A stretch of DNA of 64,000 nucleotides from Klebsiella indica (GTDB lineage: Bacteria; Pseudomonadota; Gammaproteobacteria; Enterobacterales; Enterobacteriaceae), in contig NZ_VCHQ01000003.1 of assembly GCF_005860775.1 (NCBI RefSeq), positions 124,001 through 188,000 of the forward strand, in the 5' to 3' direction. Position 1 is the first letter of the stretch; each line of letters starts with the position of its first letter. This document shows positions 36,614 through 46,456 of this stretch, in pieces. Under the pieces are notes generated by a model. It made no database searches. It worked only from the letters and a program-made list of their open reading frames with translations, and was not told the origin of the DNA. The position numbers were made by a program, and so were the translations under genes.

Positions 36614-38263
36614 ATGTCGAATAAACCATTTGTATATCAGGATCCTTTTCCACTGAAAAAGGACGATACCGAGTATTATCTTCTCAGCAGTGATTACGTC
36701 TCCGTCGCCGAATTTGCAGGCCAGGAGATTCTGAAAGTTGAACCTCAGGCGCTAACGCTACTGGCACAACACGCTTTCCACGACGCCTCCTTTATGCTTC
36801 GTCCCGCTCATCAGCAGCAGGTTGCCGATATCCTTAACGACCCGCAAGCCAGCGAAAACGATAAATACGTGGCCCTGCAGTTCCTGCGCAACTCGGATAT
36901 CGCCGCCAAAGGCGTGCTGCCGACCTGCCAGGATACCGGCACCGCGATTATTATGGGCAAGAAAGGCCAGCGCGTATGGACCGGCGGCGGCGATGAGGCC
37001 GCCCTGGCGCAGGGGGTTTATAACACCTATACCGAGGACAACCTGCGCTATTCGCAGAACGCGCCGCTGGATATGTATAAAGAGGTCAATACCGGCACCA
37101 ACCTGCCGGCGCAAATCGACCTCTACAGCGTTGATGGCGACGAGTACAGGTTTCTGTGCATCGCCAAAGGCGGCGGCTCGGCCAACAAGACCTACCTCTA
37201 TCAGGAAACGAAGGCGCTGATTACCCCGGCAAAGCTGAAAAACTACCTCGTAGAGAAGATGCGCACGCTGGGTACCGCCGCCTGCCCGCCGTACCATATC
37301 GCTTTTGTGATTGGCGGCACCTCGGCGGAAGCGACCCTGAAAACGGTCAAACTGGCGTCCACCCACTATTATGACGGGCTGCCGACTGAAGGCAACGAGC
37401 ACGGCCAGGCATTCCGCGATGTGCAGCTGGAGCAGGAACTGTTGCTTGAGGCGCAGAATCTCGGCCTCGGCGCACAGTTCGGCGGCAAATATTTCGCGCA
37501 CGATATTCGCGTCATCCGTCTGCCGCGCCACGGGGCCTCCTGCCCGGTGGGCATGGGGGTTTCCTGCTCGGCGGACCGCAATATTAAGGCGAAAATCAAC
37601 CGTGAGGGGATCTGGATTGAGAAGCTGGAGAGCAATCCGGGCCAGTATATTCCCGAACATCTGCGCCAGCAGGGTGAAGGCGAAGTGGTGAGCATCAATC
37701 TCAATCAGCCAATGAGCAAGATTCTGGCCCAGCTTTCCGCCCATCCGGTGTCGACGCGTCTGTCGCTGAGCGGGACGATTATCGTGGCGCGGGATATCGC
37801 CCACGCGAAGCTGAAAGAGCTGATTGATAACGGTGAAGCGCTACCGCAGTACGTAAAAGACCATCCCATCTACTACGCGGGCCCGGCAAAAACGCCGGAG
37901 GGTTATGCTTCCGGCTCGCTCGGTCCGACCACCGCCGGGCGCATGGATTCCTATGTGGACCTGCTTCAGGCGCACGGTGCAAGCATGGTGATGCTGGCCA
38001 AAGGCAACCGCAGCCAGCAGGTGACTGACGCCTGCCATAAACACGGCGGTTTCTATCTCGGCAGCATCGGCGGCCCGGCAGCGGTGCTGGCGCAGCAGAG
38101 CATTAAGAGCCTGGCGTGCGTGGCGTACCCGGAACTGGGAATGGAAGCCATCTGGAAAATCGAAGTGGAAAATTTCCCGGCCTTTATTCTGGTAGACGAT
38201 AAAGGTAACGACTTCTTCCAGCAGATCCAGAATAAGCAGTGCGCAGGTTGTTCACAACGTTAG
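36614..38263 (+). CDS. fumA: Class I fumarate hydratase
   Basis: FumA is the oxygen-sensitive [4Fe-4S] fumarase of the TCA cycle. From ATG 36614 ([16 protein letters not shown]) it has 549 residues (E. coli 548). The cluster cysteines are visible: C105 in [10 protein letters not shown], one in [11 protein letters not shown] near 224 and one in [13 protein letters not shown] near 318. The paralogue FumB is nearly identical; manA next door identifies this as fumA. The body of the gene (from about 36.9 kb) is visibly richer in GC than its first 270 bp. No fumC follows, unlike in E. coli and Salmonella. Confidence 0.95.
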   Translation: MSNKPFVYQDPFPLKKDDTEYYLLSSDYVSVAEFAGQEILKVEPQALTLLAQHAFHDASFMLRPAHQQQVADILNDPQASENDKYVALQFLRNSDIAAKGVLPTCQDTGTAIIMGKKGQRVWTGGGDEAALAQGVYNTYTEDNLRYSQNAPLDMYKEVNTGTNLPAQIDLYSVDGDEYRFLCIAKGGGSANKTYLYQETKALITPAKLKNYLVEKMRTLGTAACPPYHIAFVIGGTSAEATLKTVKLASTHYYDGLPTEGNEHGQAFRDVQLEQELLLEAQNLGLGAQFGGKYFAHDIRVIRLPRHGASCPVGMGVSCSADRNIKAKINREGIWIEKLESNPGQYIPEHLRQQGEGEVVSINLNQPMSKILAQLSAHPVSTRLSLSGTIIVARDIAHAKLKELIDNGEALPQYVKDHPIYYAGPAKTPEGYASGSLGPTTAGRMDSYVDLLQAHGASMVMLAKGNRSQQVTDACHKHGGFYLGSIGGPAAVLAQQSIKSLACVAYPELGMEAIWKIEVENFPAFILVDDKGNDFFQQIQNKQCAGCSQR

Positions 38264-38310
38264 CGTCAGGTTAGCCTGACGCTCAGGGCCGCCACATGGC
38301 GGCCTGCTTT
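38262..38310 (+). terminator. Two hairpins after fumA
   Basis: AGCGTCAGG-TTAG-CCTGACGCT overlaps the fumA stop and is followed at once by a second stem, GGCCGCC-ACAT-GGCGGCC, then GCTTTATC. The pair separates fumA from the convergent LacI-family gene, whose stop is at 38316. Confidence 0.55.
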
Positions 38311-38315
38311 ATCCC

Positions 38316-39329
38316 CTATTCCCGCAAACTCGATTTCCGCGTTTTCAACCGCCCGGCAAGCGTTACGTGGGTGGCCGCATCCTCTTCGTTACACAAATAC
38401 TCCACGGCAAGCCGCCCCAGTTCGCTGTAAGGTAACTGGATACTGGTTAATGGCGGTGTCAACTGTTCGGAAATTTTTTGATCGTCGTAACCCGCCACCA
38501 GAATATCGTCGGGAATTACTATGCCCTGCTTCGCCAGCGCCTGATAGCATCCAATCGTCAGCCAGTCACTGGCGCAAAAAATAGCATCAGGTGGTGTTTC
38601 CAGCGCCAACAGCTTTAGCGTCGCCTGATAAGATTCACTGAACTGCCAGTTAGTTTCGCAAACCCATTCATTCAATACGGTAATTTCCGCCTGCTCCAGC
38701 GCCGCACGCCATCCTGCCAGACGCTGCTTTGTGGCATCCATCCATGCTTCACCGGTAATATGCGCCACGCGCCGTGCGCCCTGATGAATCAGGTGGCGTG
38801 TCATCTGGAAGGCGTTGGCGTAATCATCCGGCACAAAAGACGGCAGCAACGGCGAGTCGGGGTCCCGCTGGTTAAGCAGCACCAAAGGCAGTTCAGTACA
38901 ATCGCGAAACTGAGACATATCGCTAACGGCGGTCACCGGCGAAGCCAGGATAATCCCCACACAGTTACGTTTCTCCAGTTGGCGGATTATGTTGAGCGCC
39001 AGCTCCGCATCATCACCATATTCATATACCGTCAACAGGATTTCATTGCGCCATGCCGCTTCGCGAGCCTGGCTAATGGCATCAATAAACGGATCATAGC
39101 TTTGCAATGATCCGATCAGCAGCGCGATCTCTTCTTGATTACGCGGAGAGTGGATCGCAGGCAAGCGGGCATACCCCAGCGCCGTCGCCACTTCGATCAC
39201 CCTCTGGCGCGTCTCTTCGCTGAGTTTAATATTGCGTGACTGATTGAGCACCAACGATACCGTGGCCTGAGAAACGCCTGCGGTTCTGGCAATATCGTTC
39301 ATCGTCACTTTCGTTTTACGCTTCATCAT
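38316..39329 (-). CDS. LacI-family regulator of a sugar cassette
   Basis: This is a LacI/GalR-family repressor of 337 residues. The helix-turn-helix is at 9-30 (VTMNDIARTAGVSQATVSLVLNQS), then a hinge and a sugar-binding-type domain (IALLIGSLQSYDPFIDAI, PDDILVAGYDDQKISEQLTPPLTSIQLPYSELG). It is divergent from the glycoside hydrolase gene and probably represses that gene and the symporter. Two adjacent ATG codons (39329 and 39326) share the ribosome site; either may be used. The inducer is unknown, and no gene name can be given. Confidence 0.85.
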   Translation of the reverse strand: MMKRKTKVTMNDIARTAGVSQATVSLVLNQSRNIKLSEETRQRVIEVATALGYARLPAIHSPRNQEEIALLIGSLQSYDPFIDAISQAREAAWRNEILLTVYEYGDDAELALNIIRQLEKRNCVGIILASPVTAVSDMSQFRDCTELPLVLLNQRDPDSPLLPSFVPDDYANAFQMTRHLIHQGARRVAHITGEAWMDATKQRLAGWRAALEQAEITVLNEWVCETNWQFSESYQATLKLLALETPPDAIFCASDWLTIGCYQALAKQGIVIPDDILVAGYDDQKISEQLTPPLTSIQLPYSELGRLAVEYLCNEEDAATHVTLAGRLKTRKSSLRE

Positions 39330-39473
39330 CCCTTCCCTTTGCCCATGGAATCAACATCATAACCGCAGTTTGCCTCAGTTGCGCTCTCGCTCACGTTTCT
39401 TCACCTTGATGCCGCCAGTATTGTGACCATTTTCGCATTTTTTCATTTCGCGATTTGCTCATTACTACACCAA

Positions 39474-39487
39474 CTAATATTTATTAG
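39474..39487. promoter_or_regulatory. Candidate operator before the glycoside hydrolase
   Basis: CTAATA-TT-TATTAG is a perfect inverted repeat 29 bp before the hydrolase start, in the 186 bp divergent gap. It runs into a second palindrome, TTAGCTAA. It lacks the central CG of many LacI operators, so the link to the adjacent repressor is inference. Confidence 0.35.
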
Positions 39488-39515
39488 CTAATTATTATCA
39501 ACTACTGAGGCAACA

Positions 39516-40607
39516 ATGAAAAAGCAGTGGACACAAGACGAAGCACAATCGTGGTATGCGCAGCAGGGATGGCTATGCGGCTTTAACTATCTTCCGTCAA
39601 CGGCGGTGAACTGGACCGATATCTGGCAGGCAGACACTTTCGATACGCAGACCATCGACCGTGAGCTCGGATGGGCGGCAAACGTCGGCTATAACACCCT
39701 GCGCATCAATCTGCCGTTTATTGTCTGGCAGCATGATCGTGATGGATTGATTGCCCGTATCGACCAGTTTCTGGCTCTGGCCGATAAACACGGCTTTCGT
39801 ACAATGCTGACGCTGATGGACGACTGTGGATTCTCCGGCGATGAACCCTATCTTGGGCCGCAAAAAGCGCCGGTCCCCGGGAAACACAACAGCCAGGCGG
39901 CCGCCAGCCCGGGACGAGAAATCGTCTGTAACCGTAACGCCTGGCCGGAAGTCGAACGCTATTTACGTGATATTGTGCGCCGGTTTCGCGACGACCGTCG
40001 CGTGCTGCTCTGGGATCTGTATAACGAACCGGGCAATCGCGGCATTTTTTCAACCGGCACCGTCGAAATACTGTACGACGAAAAACTGGAGCATTACGCC
40101 CTGCAGCTCATGCAGGAAGCATTTCGTTGGGTACGGGAAGAGGATCCGACGCAGCCGCTTACCGTCTGCGTATGGAAATTAGCTGAAGAAATGGAAAATG
40201 AAGTTTTCTATCAGCACCCGTTAGACCAGACGGCGCTGGCGCTCTCCGATGTGATCAGCTTCCACGCCTACACCAATACTGCCCGGATGGTCGCCATTAT
40301 TCACCAGCTACAGCAACTCGGGCGGCCGCTATTCTGCACCGAATGGCTGGCACGTCATGTTGGCAGTCTGATAGAGGAACAGCTCCCCCTGATGTTCGCC
40401 GCCAAAGTTGCCCCCTACCAGTGGGGACTCGTACGCGGCAAAACCCAGACCTGGCTACCGTGGCCTGTGGTGATGAAAAACTCGGCGGACTACTGCCGTC
40501 TGTGGTTCCACGATGTATTTGACGAAAACGGCATTCCGTTTTCCAAAGCCGAAATGGCGCTGGTGCATAAACTGAGCCGGATCGGCCTGTCTTCAGATAA
40601 AGCATAA
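39516..40607 (+). CDS. Cytosolic glycoside hydrolase, GH-A clan (cellulase-like)
   Basis: This is a predicted retaining glycosidase of 363 residues with a TIM barrel. An N-terminal [12 protein letters not shown] segment is followed by [15 protein letters not shown]. The putative acid/base is E171 in [10 protein letters not shown] and the putative nucleophile E276 in FCTEWLARH, the pattern of GH5-like clan-A enzymes. There is no signal peptide, so it should act on a small glycoside after uptake, presumably through the symporter encoded next. It starts after CTGAGGCAACA, a good ribosome site. The substrate cannot be told from the sequence. Confidence 0.82.
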   Translation: MKKQWTQDEAQSWYAQQGWLCGFNYLPSTAVNWTDIWQADTFDTQTIDRELGWAANVGYNTLRINLPFIVWQHDRDGLIARIDQFLALADKHGFRTMLTLMDDCGFSGDEPYLGPQKAPVPGKHNSQAAASPGREIVCNRNAWPEVERYLRDIVRRFRDDRRVLLWDLYNEPGNRGIFSTGTVEILYDEKLEHYALQLMQEAFRWVREEDPTQPLTVCVWKLAEEMENEVFYQHPLDQTALALSDVISFHAYTNTARMVAIIHQLQQLGRPLFCTEWLARHVGSLIEEQLPLMFAAKVAPYQWGLVRGKTQTWLPWPVVMKNSADYCRLWFHDVFDENGIPFSKAEMALVHKLSRIGLSSDKA

Positions 40608-40665
40608 AAACAATATCTCTACAGATGCGCCGCCCTACAATGGTCGGCGCTTGAGGGAACACACC

Positions 40666-42048
40666 ATGAAAATACCTTCTCGTGAATTATGGTCCTATTT
40701 TGGCTATGGTTTAGGCCAGTGTTTTAGTTTTGGCTTAGTCGGTTCATTTATTAACTATTTTTATACTGACGTGCTGGGGATCTCCGCCCTGGCGGCAAGC
40801 ACCATCTTTTTGATCGCCCGCGCATGGGATGCGATCCACGACCCGCTCTTCGCCAGCATTATGGACACGCTCAACAGCCGCTTCGGTAAGTTTCGCCACT
40901 TCCTGCTGATCGCCCCGCTGCTGATAACCGGCGTTACCCTGCTGGCGTTTTACAAAATTGAAGCCGATCTCACCACAAAGATCCTCTATGCCGGCGTTAC
41001 CTATATTTTATGGGGGACTCTGTACGCTATTTCCGACATTCCGTTCTGGTCGATGTCATCCGTGATGACTAACGACTCCGGCCAGCGTACGCGCGCAGTG
41101 ACCGCGGCGATGCTTGGGGTGAACGCGGGCATCGCCTGCGCAAATATATTCTTCCCCAAACTGGCGGCCTTTTTCGCCCAGTACAGCAATGACAAAGGCT
41201 ATTTTATGGCCGCACTGGTGATGATGATGGTGGGGTTGCCGCTGATGCTAAACGGATTTATGCAGATTAAGGAGCGCGTGCCGCCCAGCCCGGAAAAAGT
41301 CACAATGCGAGATACCTTCCGCAACCTGCGCCGCAATAAGCCACTGTTTATTATTCTGCTGTCGTTTTTCTTTTGCGTTTTTCACAATGTCGCCAACGGC
41401 ATTTACATCTACTTCTTTATCTATAACCTGGGTGATGCCAGCCTGCAAATGGCGATCGGCATAATGGGAATTGTTGCCGCCGTGCTCTGCCTGATTGCCC
41501 CGCTTCTCACCCGACATATGCAGAAACGCCGCCTGTTTATGATCCTTTGCGCGCTGGATATCCTCGTTCGTTTGCTGATGTGGTTTATCGGTTACCAGCA
41601 TGTGGCAATACTGTTCCTGCTACTTGGTCTGAGTACACTGTTTGTCATGATGAGCAACATCCTGACGTCATCAATGATTGCTGATACCATCGAATACGCC
41701 GAATACCACACTCATCGCCGCTGTGCGGCCATCACCTTCTCTGGCCAGACGTTTACCGGCAAAATGTCTGTCGCCGTCGGCGGCGGCCTGATTGGCATCT
41801 GGCTAACCATGATAGGCTACATTCCGCAAGCACAAAGCCAGAGCGACAGCGTACTCACCGGACTGTTCTTCGGAATCTGCCTTCTTCCGGCCATCGGGTC
41901 GTTAATTCGCCTGCTTTGTATGTCCCGTTTTACCTTCACTGAAGAGAAACATGCGGAGATCTGTCGGCTGCTGGCACTACGCCGACAAAATGCGGAGGTT
42001 GATGCTGAAGCGCCGAACGCTGACGCGCGTCCGGCCTCGGTAAACTAA
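40666..42048 (+). CDS. GPH-family sugar:cation symporter
   Basis: This is a 12-helix inner-membrane transporter of 460 residues from the glycoside-pentoside-hexuronide (MelB/YicJ-like) family. The N-terminal GQCFSFGLVGSFINYFYTDVLG and the family cation-site region ARAWDAIHDPLFASIMD around 50-66 are clear. The ATG at 40666 has GAGGG eight bases before it; an in-frame TTG at 40651 overlaps that site. It probably brings in the glycoside cleaved by the upstream hydrolase, 58 bp away. Confidence 0.88.
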   Translation: MKIPSRELWSYFGYGLGQCFSFGLVGSFINYFYTDVLGISALAASTIFLIARAWDAIHDPLFASIMDTLNSRFGKFRHFLLIAPLLITGVTLLAFYKIEADLTTKILYAGVTYILWGTLYAISDIPFWSMSSVMTNDSGQRTRAVTAAMLGVNAGIACANIFFPKLAAFFAQYSNDKGYFMAALVMMMVGLPLMLNGFMQIKERVPPSPEKVTMRDTFRNLRRNKPLFIILLSFFFCVFHNVANGIYIYFFIYNLGDASLQMAIGIMGIVAAVLCLIAPLLTRHMQKRRLFMILCALDILVRLLMWFIGYQHVAILFLLLGLSTLFVMMSNILTSSMIADTIEYAEYHTHRRCAAITFSGQTFTGKMSVAVGGGLIGIWLTMIGYIPQAQSQSDSVLTGLFFGICLLPAIGSLIRLLCMSRFTFTEEKHAEICRLLALRRQNAEVDAEAPNADARPASVN

Positions 42049-42054
42049 CGTGCG

Positions 42055-42087
42055 ATCCCCGGTGGGGTGAAATAGACTACCGGGGAT
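42055..42087. terminator. Terminator between the symporter gene and pcaC
   Basis: ATCCCCGGT ... ACCGGGGAT is a nine-base-pair stem with a 15-base loop, followed on the plus strand by TTATCC. It lies between two convergent stops and abuts the pcaC stop. Confidence 0.55.
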
Positions 42088-42468
42088 TTATCCTTCCCTC
42101 TCATCAAAAACCTGCTGCGCCAGGTGCATCGTGGCATTAGCGGCAGGCAGGCCGCAGTATAGCGCGGCGTGCATAATCAGCTCTTTTAGCTCATCGCGCG
42201 TGACGCCGTTATTAAACGCCGCGCGCAGGTGCATTTTCAGCTCAGCTTCGCGGTTCAGGGCAATCAGCATGGCGATGGTGATCATGCTACGGGTATGGTG
42301 ATCCAGTCCTGGACGGGTCCAGGTTTCTCCCCAGGCGTAGCGGGTGATAAAATCCTGAAACTCTTCATTAAGCGGCGTCAGTTTTTGCAGAGTTTTATCG
42401 ACATGGCTGTCGCCGAGAACCTTGCGCCGCACCGACATACCCTGCTGATAACGCTGTTTATCGTCCAT
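42088..42468 (-). CDS. pcaC: 4-carboxymuconolactone decarboxylase
   Basis: PcaC decarboxylates 4-carboxymuconolactone to beta-ketoadipate enol-lactone. It is a small AhpD-like helical protein; from ATG 42468 (MDDKQRYQQGMSVRRKVLG) it has 126 residues, within the usual family range. Conserved features are HTRSMITIAMLIALNRE and the C-terminal MHAALYCGLPAAN. The ATG overlaps the end of pcaD by 11 bases. It is the last gene of pcaIJFBDC. Confidence 0.92.
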   Translation of the reverse strand: MDDKQRYQQGMSVRRKVLGDSHVDKTLQKLTPLNEEFQDFITRYAWGETWTRPGLDHHTRSMITIAMLIALNREAELKMHLRAAFNNGVTRDELKELIMHAALYCGLPAANATMHLAQQVFDEREG

Positions 42469-43225
42469 CCCGCGCCCCCTGAATAAAAGACAACAGCGCG
42501 GCGCTGAACGCCTCCGGCGCTTCAATGTTGGATAAATGCGACGCCGCCAGTACCGTTATTTCAGCGACAGGGATCTGTTGTTGCAGGAAATGCGCATCGT
42601 CCACAGTAGTGACAGGGTCACTTTCACCGGCAATAATCAATACCGGTACAGGAATCTGCGCCACCTCGCCGCGCAGATCGGCAGCAGCCAGCGCTTCACA
42701 GCAGGCCGCGTAACCTTCAGCGTCGCTGCGGGTTAACTGGTGGCATAGGGCTTCCACCACGTCCGGAGCTTGCTGGCGAAACTGGCGGGTAAACCAGCGA
42801 TCGGCCGCGCCTGCGGCTACCACATCCATGCCTTCCTGACGAACCGCCCGGGCACGCGACAGCCAGCCCGCCTGGTCACCGATCCGCGCCGCAGTATTAG
42901 CAACAGCCAGACCGTAAAAACGCTCTGGCGCAAAGCGCCCCAGCCACAGGCCGGTCAATCCGCCCATCGAAATCCCGCAGAACCAGGCTTTGTCGATATT
43001 AAGATGATCGAGCAGCGCAATCACATCTTCCCCAAGCTGCGCCAGCGTCACTTTGCCGTTTTTCCGCGTTTCACCATGACCATGGGTGTCGTAGCGCAGG
43101 ACGCGGAAATGCCGGGTCAGGGCGTCGAGCTGCGGCTGCCACATCGCCCGGGTAGTACCCAACGAGTTAGACAGTACGATGACCGGCCCGTCTTCCGGCC
43201 CGTCAATCTGATAATCAACATTCAT
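42458..43225 (-). CDS. pcaD: 3-oxoadipate enol-lactonase
   Basis: PcaD hydrolyses beta-ketoadipate enol-lactone to beta-ketoadipate. It is an alpha/beta-hydrolase of 255 residues. The nucleophile elbow is GISMGGL (Ser near 95), the oxyanion region LSNSLGTTRAMW is near residue 25, and the catalytic His is in ASHLSNIEAPEAF. The start at 43225 has AAGGAG in the last codons of pcaB and overlaps it by 11 bases, so translation is coupled. A longer frame to 43252 would lie inside pcaB. Confidence 0.93.
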   Translation of the reverse strand: MNVDYQIDGPEDGPVIVLSNSLGTTRAMWQPQLDALTRHFRVLRYDTHGHGETRKNGKVTLAQLGEDVIALLDHLNIDKAWFCGISMGGLTGLWLGRFAPERFYGLAVANTAARIGDQAGWLSRARAVRQEGMDVVAAGAADRWFTRQFRQQAPDVVEALCHQLTRSDAEGYAACCEALAAADLRGEVAQIPVPVLIIAGESDPVTTVDDAHFLQQQIPVAEITVLAASHLSNIEAPEAFSAALLSFIQGARDGR

Positions 43226-44567
43226 TACGTTGCTCCTTATAGCGCGCCACAACCTGGCGCACGAAGCGTTCAGCGCTGCCGGTTGCCGTTGCCGGATCCA
43301 GCAGTTGCGTTAAACGGCTGGGGGTAAGGTGCTCACTGACCAGCGGATCGTTTTCCAGCACGCTTAATAGTGAGTACGATTGATCCAGCGCCTGACGACA
43401 CAGGGCTTCAATGCGGCGATGGGCTTCGGCTTTGCCAGTAAATTCCGCCAGCGCCAGCGTCACCGCTTCCGCCATAATCAGACCATGAGTGATATCCAGG
43501 TCGGCGCGCATTTTATGCGGATACACCTGCATATCGCGCACCAGCGCGTCGCTCTGCGCCAGTGCGCCGCCGACCAAAGTAATCAGTTCAGGCAGTGTTT
43601 CCCACTCCGCCTGCCAGCCGCCAAGCGCCCGTTCGTGCTGCTGAATCTGAGCGGCGTACAGTGTCGCCACCAGCCCCGGCGTGCGTTGGGCGGCGGTCAA
43701 AATCGCCGCGCAGGAGACAGGATTGCGTTTATGCGGCATCGTGGACGATCCGCCGCGCCCTTCGGCAATCGGTTCGGCCACTTCCGCGACTTCGGTTTGC
43801 ATCAGCAGGGAGAAGTCATTGGCGAATTTACCGAGAGTGCCGCAAACGCCAGCGTACCACGCCCCCACTTCTAACAACCGATCGCGCTGGCTGTGCCACG
43901 GCGTATCGGGAAGCGGCAGGTTAAGTGCTTTCGCCAGCGCGACGGCAACCTGCGGCGCCTGCGTCTTGAGGGAATCCAGCGTTCCCGCGGCGCCGCCAAA
44001 TTGCAGCACCAGCACCCGCGAGCGCATCTCACGCAAACGGACTTGCCAGCGTAGCAGCGCATCCAGGGTCCCAGCCAGCTTGAGGCCAAAAGTTACCGGC
44101 AGCGCATGCTGCATCCAGGTCCGTCCGGGCATCACCGTGCCCCGATAACGTTCGGCCTGGCTGGCTAAAGCATCGAGCAGGCGCTGTAATAACGCCTCCG
44201 TGTCTGCCAGCGCACCGCGCAGTTGCAGAATAAAACCGCTATCAATCACATCCTGGCTGGTGGCTCCCCAGTGGACATAACGCGCCGCCGCGTCATCCTG
44301 CGCCTTAACCCGCGCGGTAAGCTGTTTTACCAGCGGAATGGCAAGGTTGCCCGCACTGGCAGCAGCCTGCCCTAACGCCTCAAAGTCGATTTGCTGGTGC
44401 CGACACGCTTCGAGAATAGGGTTTAGCGCCGCCTGCGGCACCAGCCCGCACTCAGCCTGCGCGCGGGCAAGCGCGGCTTCAAAATCCAGCATTCCCTGTA
44501 CCCGCTGCGCATCGCTGAACCAGGCGGTCAACGGACTGGTGCGCATCATCGGGGTCAACAAACTCAT
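43215..44567 (-). CDS. pcaB: 3-carboxy-cis,cis-muconate cycloisomerase
   Basis: PcaB lactonises 3-carboxymuconate to 4-carboxymuconolactone. It belongs to the fumarase/aspartase superfamily and has 450 residues. The superfamily signature GGSSTMPHKRNPVS is near residue 275, and further blocks are VHWGATSQDVIDSGF and GRTWMQHALPVTFG. It starts nine bases after the pcaF stop. Confidence 0.94.
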   Translation of the reverse strand: MSLLTPMMRTSPLTAWFSDAQRVQGMLDFEAALARAQAECGLVPQAALNPILEACRHQQIDFEALGQAAASAGNLAIPLVKQLTARVKAQDDAAARYVHWGATSQDVIDSGFILQLRGALADTEALLQRLLDALASQAERYRGTVMPGRTWMQHALPVTFGLKLAGTLDALLRWQVRLREMRSRVLVLQFGGAAGTLDSLKTQAPQVAVALAKALNLPLPDTPWHSQRDRLLEVGAWYAGVCGTLGKFANDFSLLMQTEVAEVAEPIAEGRGGSSTMPHKRNPVSCAAILTAAQRTPGLVATLYAAQIQQHERALGGWQAEWETLPELITLVGGALAQSDALVRDMQVYPHKMRADLDITHGLIMAEAVTLALAEFTGKAEAHRRIEALCRQALDQSYSLLSVLENDPLVSEHLTPSRLTQLLDPATATGSAERFVRQVVARYKEQRNEC

Positions 44568-44576
44568 TCCGGCTCC

Positions 44577-45779
44577 TTAAACGCGTTCAATAATCAGCGC
44601 GATCCCCTGACCGACGCCGATACACATGGTGCACAGCGCATAGCGCCCGCCGGTACGACGTAGCTGATATGCCGCGGTCATCGCCAGACGGCCGCCTGAA
44701 GCCCCCAGCGGGTGACCGAGCGCAATTGCGCCACCATTAGGGTTCACCTGCGCCGCATCATCGGGCAGCCCCAGATCGCGCATCACCGCCAGCGCCTGAG
44801 CGGCAAAGGCTTCATTCAGTTCAATGACATCCATTTGACCAAGGGTCAGCCCGGTTTGCGCCAGTACCTTGCGAACCGCCGGTGCCGGGCCAAACCCCAT
44901 AATACGCGGCGCCACCCCTGCCGTCGCGACGCCAACTACGCGCGCCAGCGGTTGTAAATCATTCGCCGCCAGCGCCTGTTCGCTGGCTAACAGCAGCGCA
45001 CAGGCGCCGTCGTTTACCCCGGACGCATTACCCGCCGTCACCGTGCCGTCGGCGCGGACGACTCCACGTAGCTTCGCCAGCGCTTCCGCCGAAGTGCTGC
45101 GCGGATGCTCATCGCGGGTAAAAAGCAACGCGTCGCCCTTACGCTGCGGAACCGAAACGGCGATTAGCTCGTCGGCAAAACGCCCGGCCTCCTGCGCCGC
45201 CGCCGTACGCTGCTGGCTACGCAGCGCAAAGGCATCCTGGTCCGCGCGCGAAATAGCAAAATCGTCCGCCACGTTTTCCGCTGTTTCCGGCATGGAATCC
45301 ACCCCATACAGCGCTTTCATCTGCGGGTTGATAAAGCGCCAGCCGATGGTGGTATCTTCCATCCGCATTGTACGGCTAAAAGCGCTTTCGGCTTTGCCCG
45401 TCACAAAGGGCGCACGCGACATGCTTTCGACGCCGCCGGCGATCATCAGTTGAGTTTCACCGCTTTTAATCGCCCGCGCAGCAATGCCGATCGCATCAAG
45501 ACTGGAACCACACAGGCGGTTCACGGTACTGCCCGGCACGCTATCCGGCAGCCCTGCCAGCAGCAACGCCATGCGGGCGACATTACGGTTATCTTCCCCG
45601 GCCTGGTTAGCACAACCGTAAATCACATCATCAATACGTGTCGGATCGAGGCCTGGGTTGCGTTCCAGTAGCGCGTTGAGCGGCAGCGCAGCGAGATCGT
45701 CGGCGCGTACGGTCGCCAGAGTGCCGCCAAAACGGCCGAACGGCGTACGTACCGCATCACAGATAAACGCCTGATTCAT
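44577..45779 (-). CDS. pcaF: Beta-ketoadipyl-CoA thiolase
   Basis: PcaF cleaves beta-ketoadipyl-CoA to succinyl-CoA and acetyl-CoA. From ATG 45779 (MNQAFICDAVRTPFGRFGG) it has 400 residues, typical for a thiolase. Catalytic motifs are the N-terminal Cys in NRLCGSSLDAIG near 90, GHPLGASGGRLAMTA with the active-site His near 356, and CTMCIGVGQG near 386. The extra frame to 45815 has no ribosome site. A paralogue, PaaJ, does the same reaction in phenylacetate degradation; the operon context makes this pcaF. Confidence 0.94.
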   Translation of the reverse strand: MNQAFICDAVRTPFGRFGGTLATVRADDLAALPLNALLERNPGLDPTRIDDVIYGCANQAGEDNRNVARMALLLAGLPDSVPGSTVNRLCGSSLDAIGIAARAIKSGETQLMIAGGVESMSRAPFVTGKAESAFSRTMRMEDTTIGWRFINPQMKALYGVDSMPETAENVADDFAISRADQDAFALRSQQRTAAAQEAGRFADELIAVSVPQRKGDALLFTRDEHPRSTSAEALAKLRGVVRADGTVTAGNASGVNDGACALLLASEQALAANDLQPLARVVGVATAGVAPRIMGFGPAPAVRKVLAQTGLTLGQMDVIELNEAFAAQALAVMRDLGLPDDAAQVNPNGGAIALGHPLGASGGRLAMTAAYQLRRTGGRYALCTMCIGVGQGIALIIERV

Positions 45780-45789
45780 CTTAGGTTCC

Positions 45790-46446
45790 TTATGCGATTT
45801 CCGCCAGTTGTTCAAAGGTCAGCGCCACCGGGGTGATACGCTGCAGTTCCTCAAAAGAGAGGCCGTTAAAGATTTCCCGCACCACCGGGCCATTTTCGCT
45901 GATATCGATCACCGCCAGATCGGTATAGATACGGCTTACGCAGCGAACGCCGGTCAACGGGTAAGTGCAGTGCTCCACCAGCTTACATTCGCCGTTGCGA
46001 GTGAGATGATCCATCATCACAAACACCTGACGGGCGCCGATGGCCAGATCCATCGCGCCGCCGACCGCGGGTATCGCATCGGGCGCGCCGGTGCTCCAGT
46101 TCGCCAGATCGCCGCTGGCGGAAACCTGGTAGGCCCCAAGAACGCAGATATCAAGATGACCGCCGCGCATCATGGCGAAGGAGTCGCCGTGATGGAAATA
46201 GCAGCCGCCCTTAAGCAACGTCACGTACTCTTTCCCGGCGTTAATCAGATCCGGGTCCTCTTCCCCCGGCAACGGTTCCGGCCCCATCCCCAGCAGGCCG
46301 TTTTCACTGTGCAGGAAGATCTCCTTATCGGCCGGGAGATAGTTGGCGATACGGGTCGGTAAACCGATCCCCAGATTGACGTAAGCGCCTTCAGGAATAT
46401 CACGGGCCACACGCTGGGCCATCTCATCGCGAGTGAGTTTTTGCAT
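45790..46446 (-). CDS. pcaJ: 3-oxoadipate CoA-transferase subunit B
   Basis: PcaJ is the beta subunit of beta-ketoadipate:succinyl-CoA transferase. It has 218 residues from ATG 46446 (MQKLTRDEMAQRVARDI). The catalytic Glu is in SENGLLGMGP near residue 50, with the family segments NLGIGLPTRIANY and GAMDLAIGARQVFVMMDH. The start has GAGGAG nine bases upstream, in the ten-base gap after pcaI. Confidence 0.95.
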   Translation of the reverse strand: MQKLTRDEMAQRVARDIPEGAYVNLGIGLPTRIANYLPADKEIFLHSENGLLGMGPEPLPGEEDPDLINAGKEYVTLLKGGCYFHHGDSFAMMRGGHLDICVLGAYQVSASGDLANWSTGAPDAIPAVGGAMDLAIGARQVFVMMDHLTRNGECKLVEHCTYPLTGVRCVSRIYTDLAVIDISENGPVVREIFNGLSFEELQRITPVALTFEQLAEIA

Positions 46447-46456
46447 TACGGGCTCC

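Noticed and set aside
36758-37804. 348-codon frame on the minus strand inside fumA
   Set aside because: It is antisense to a complete fumarase with all cluster cysteines. GC-rich codon usage explains the open frame.
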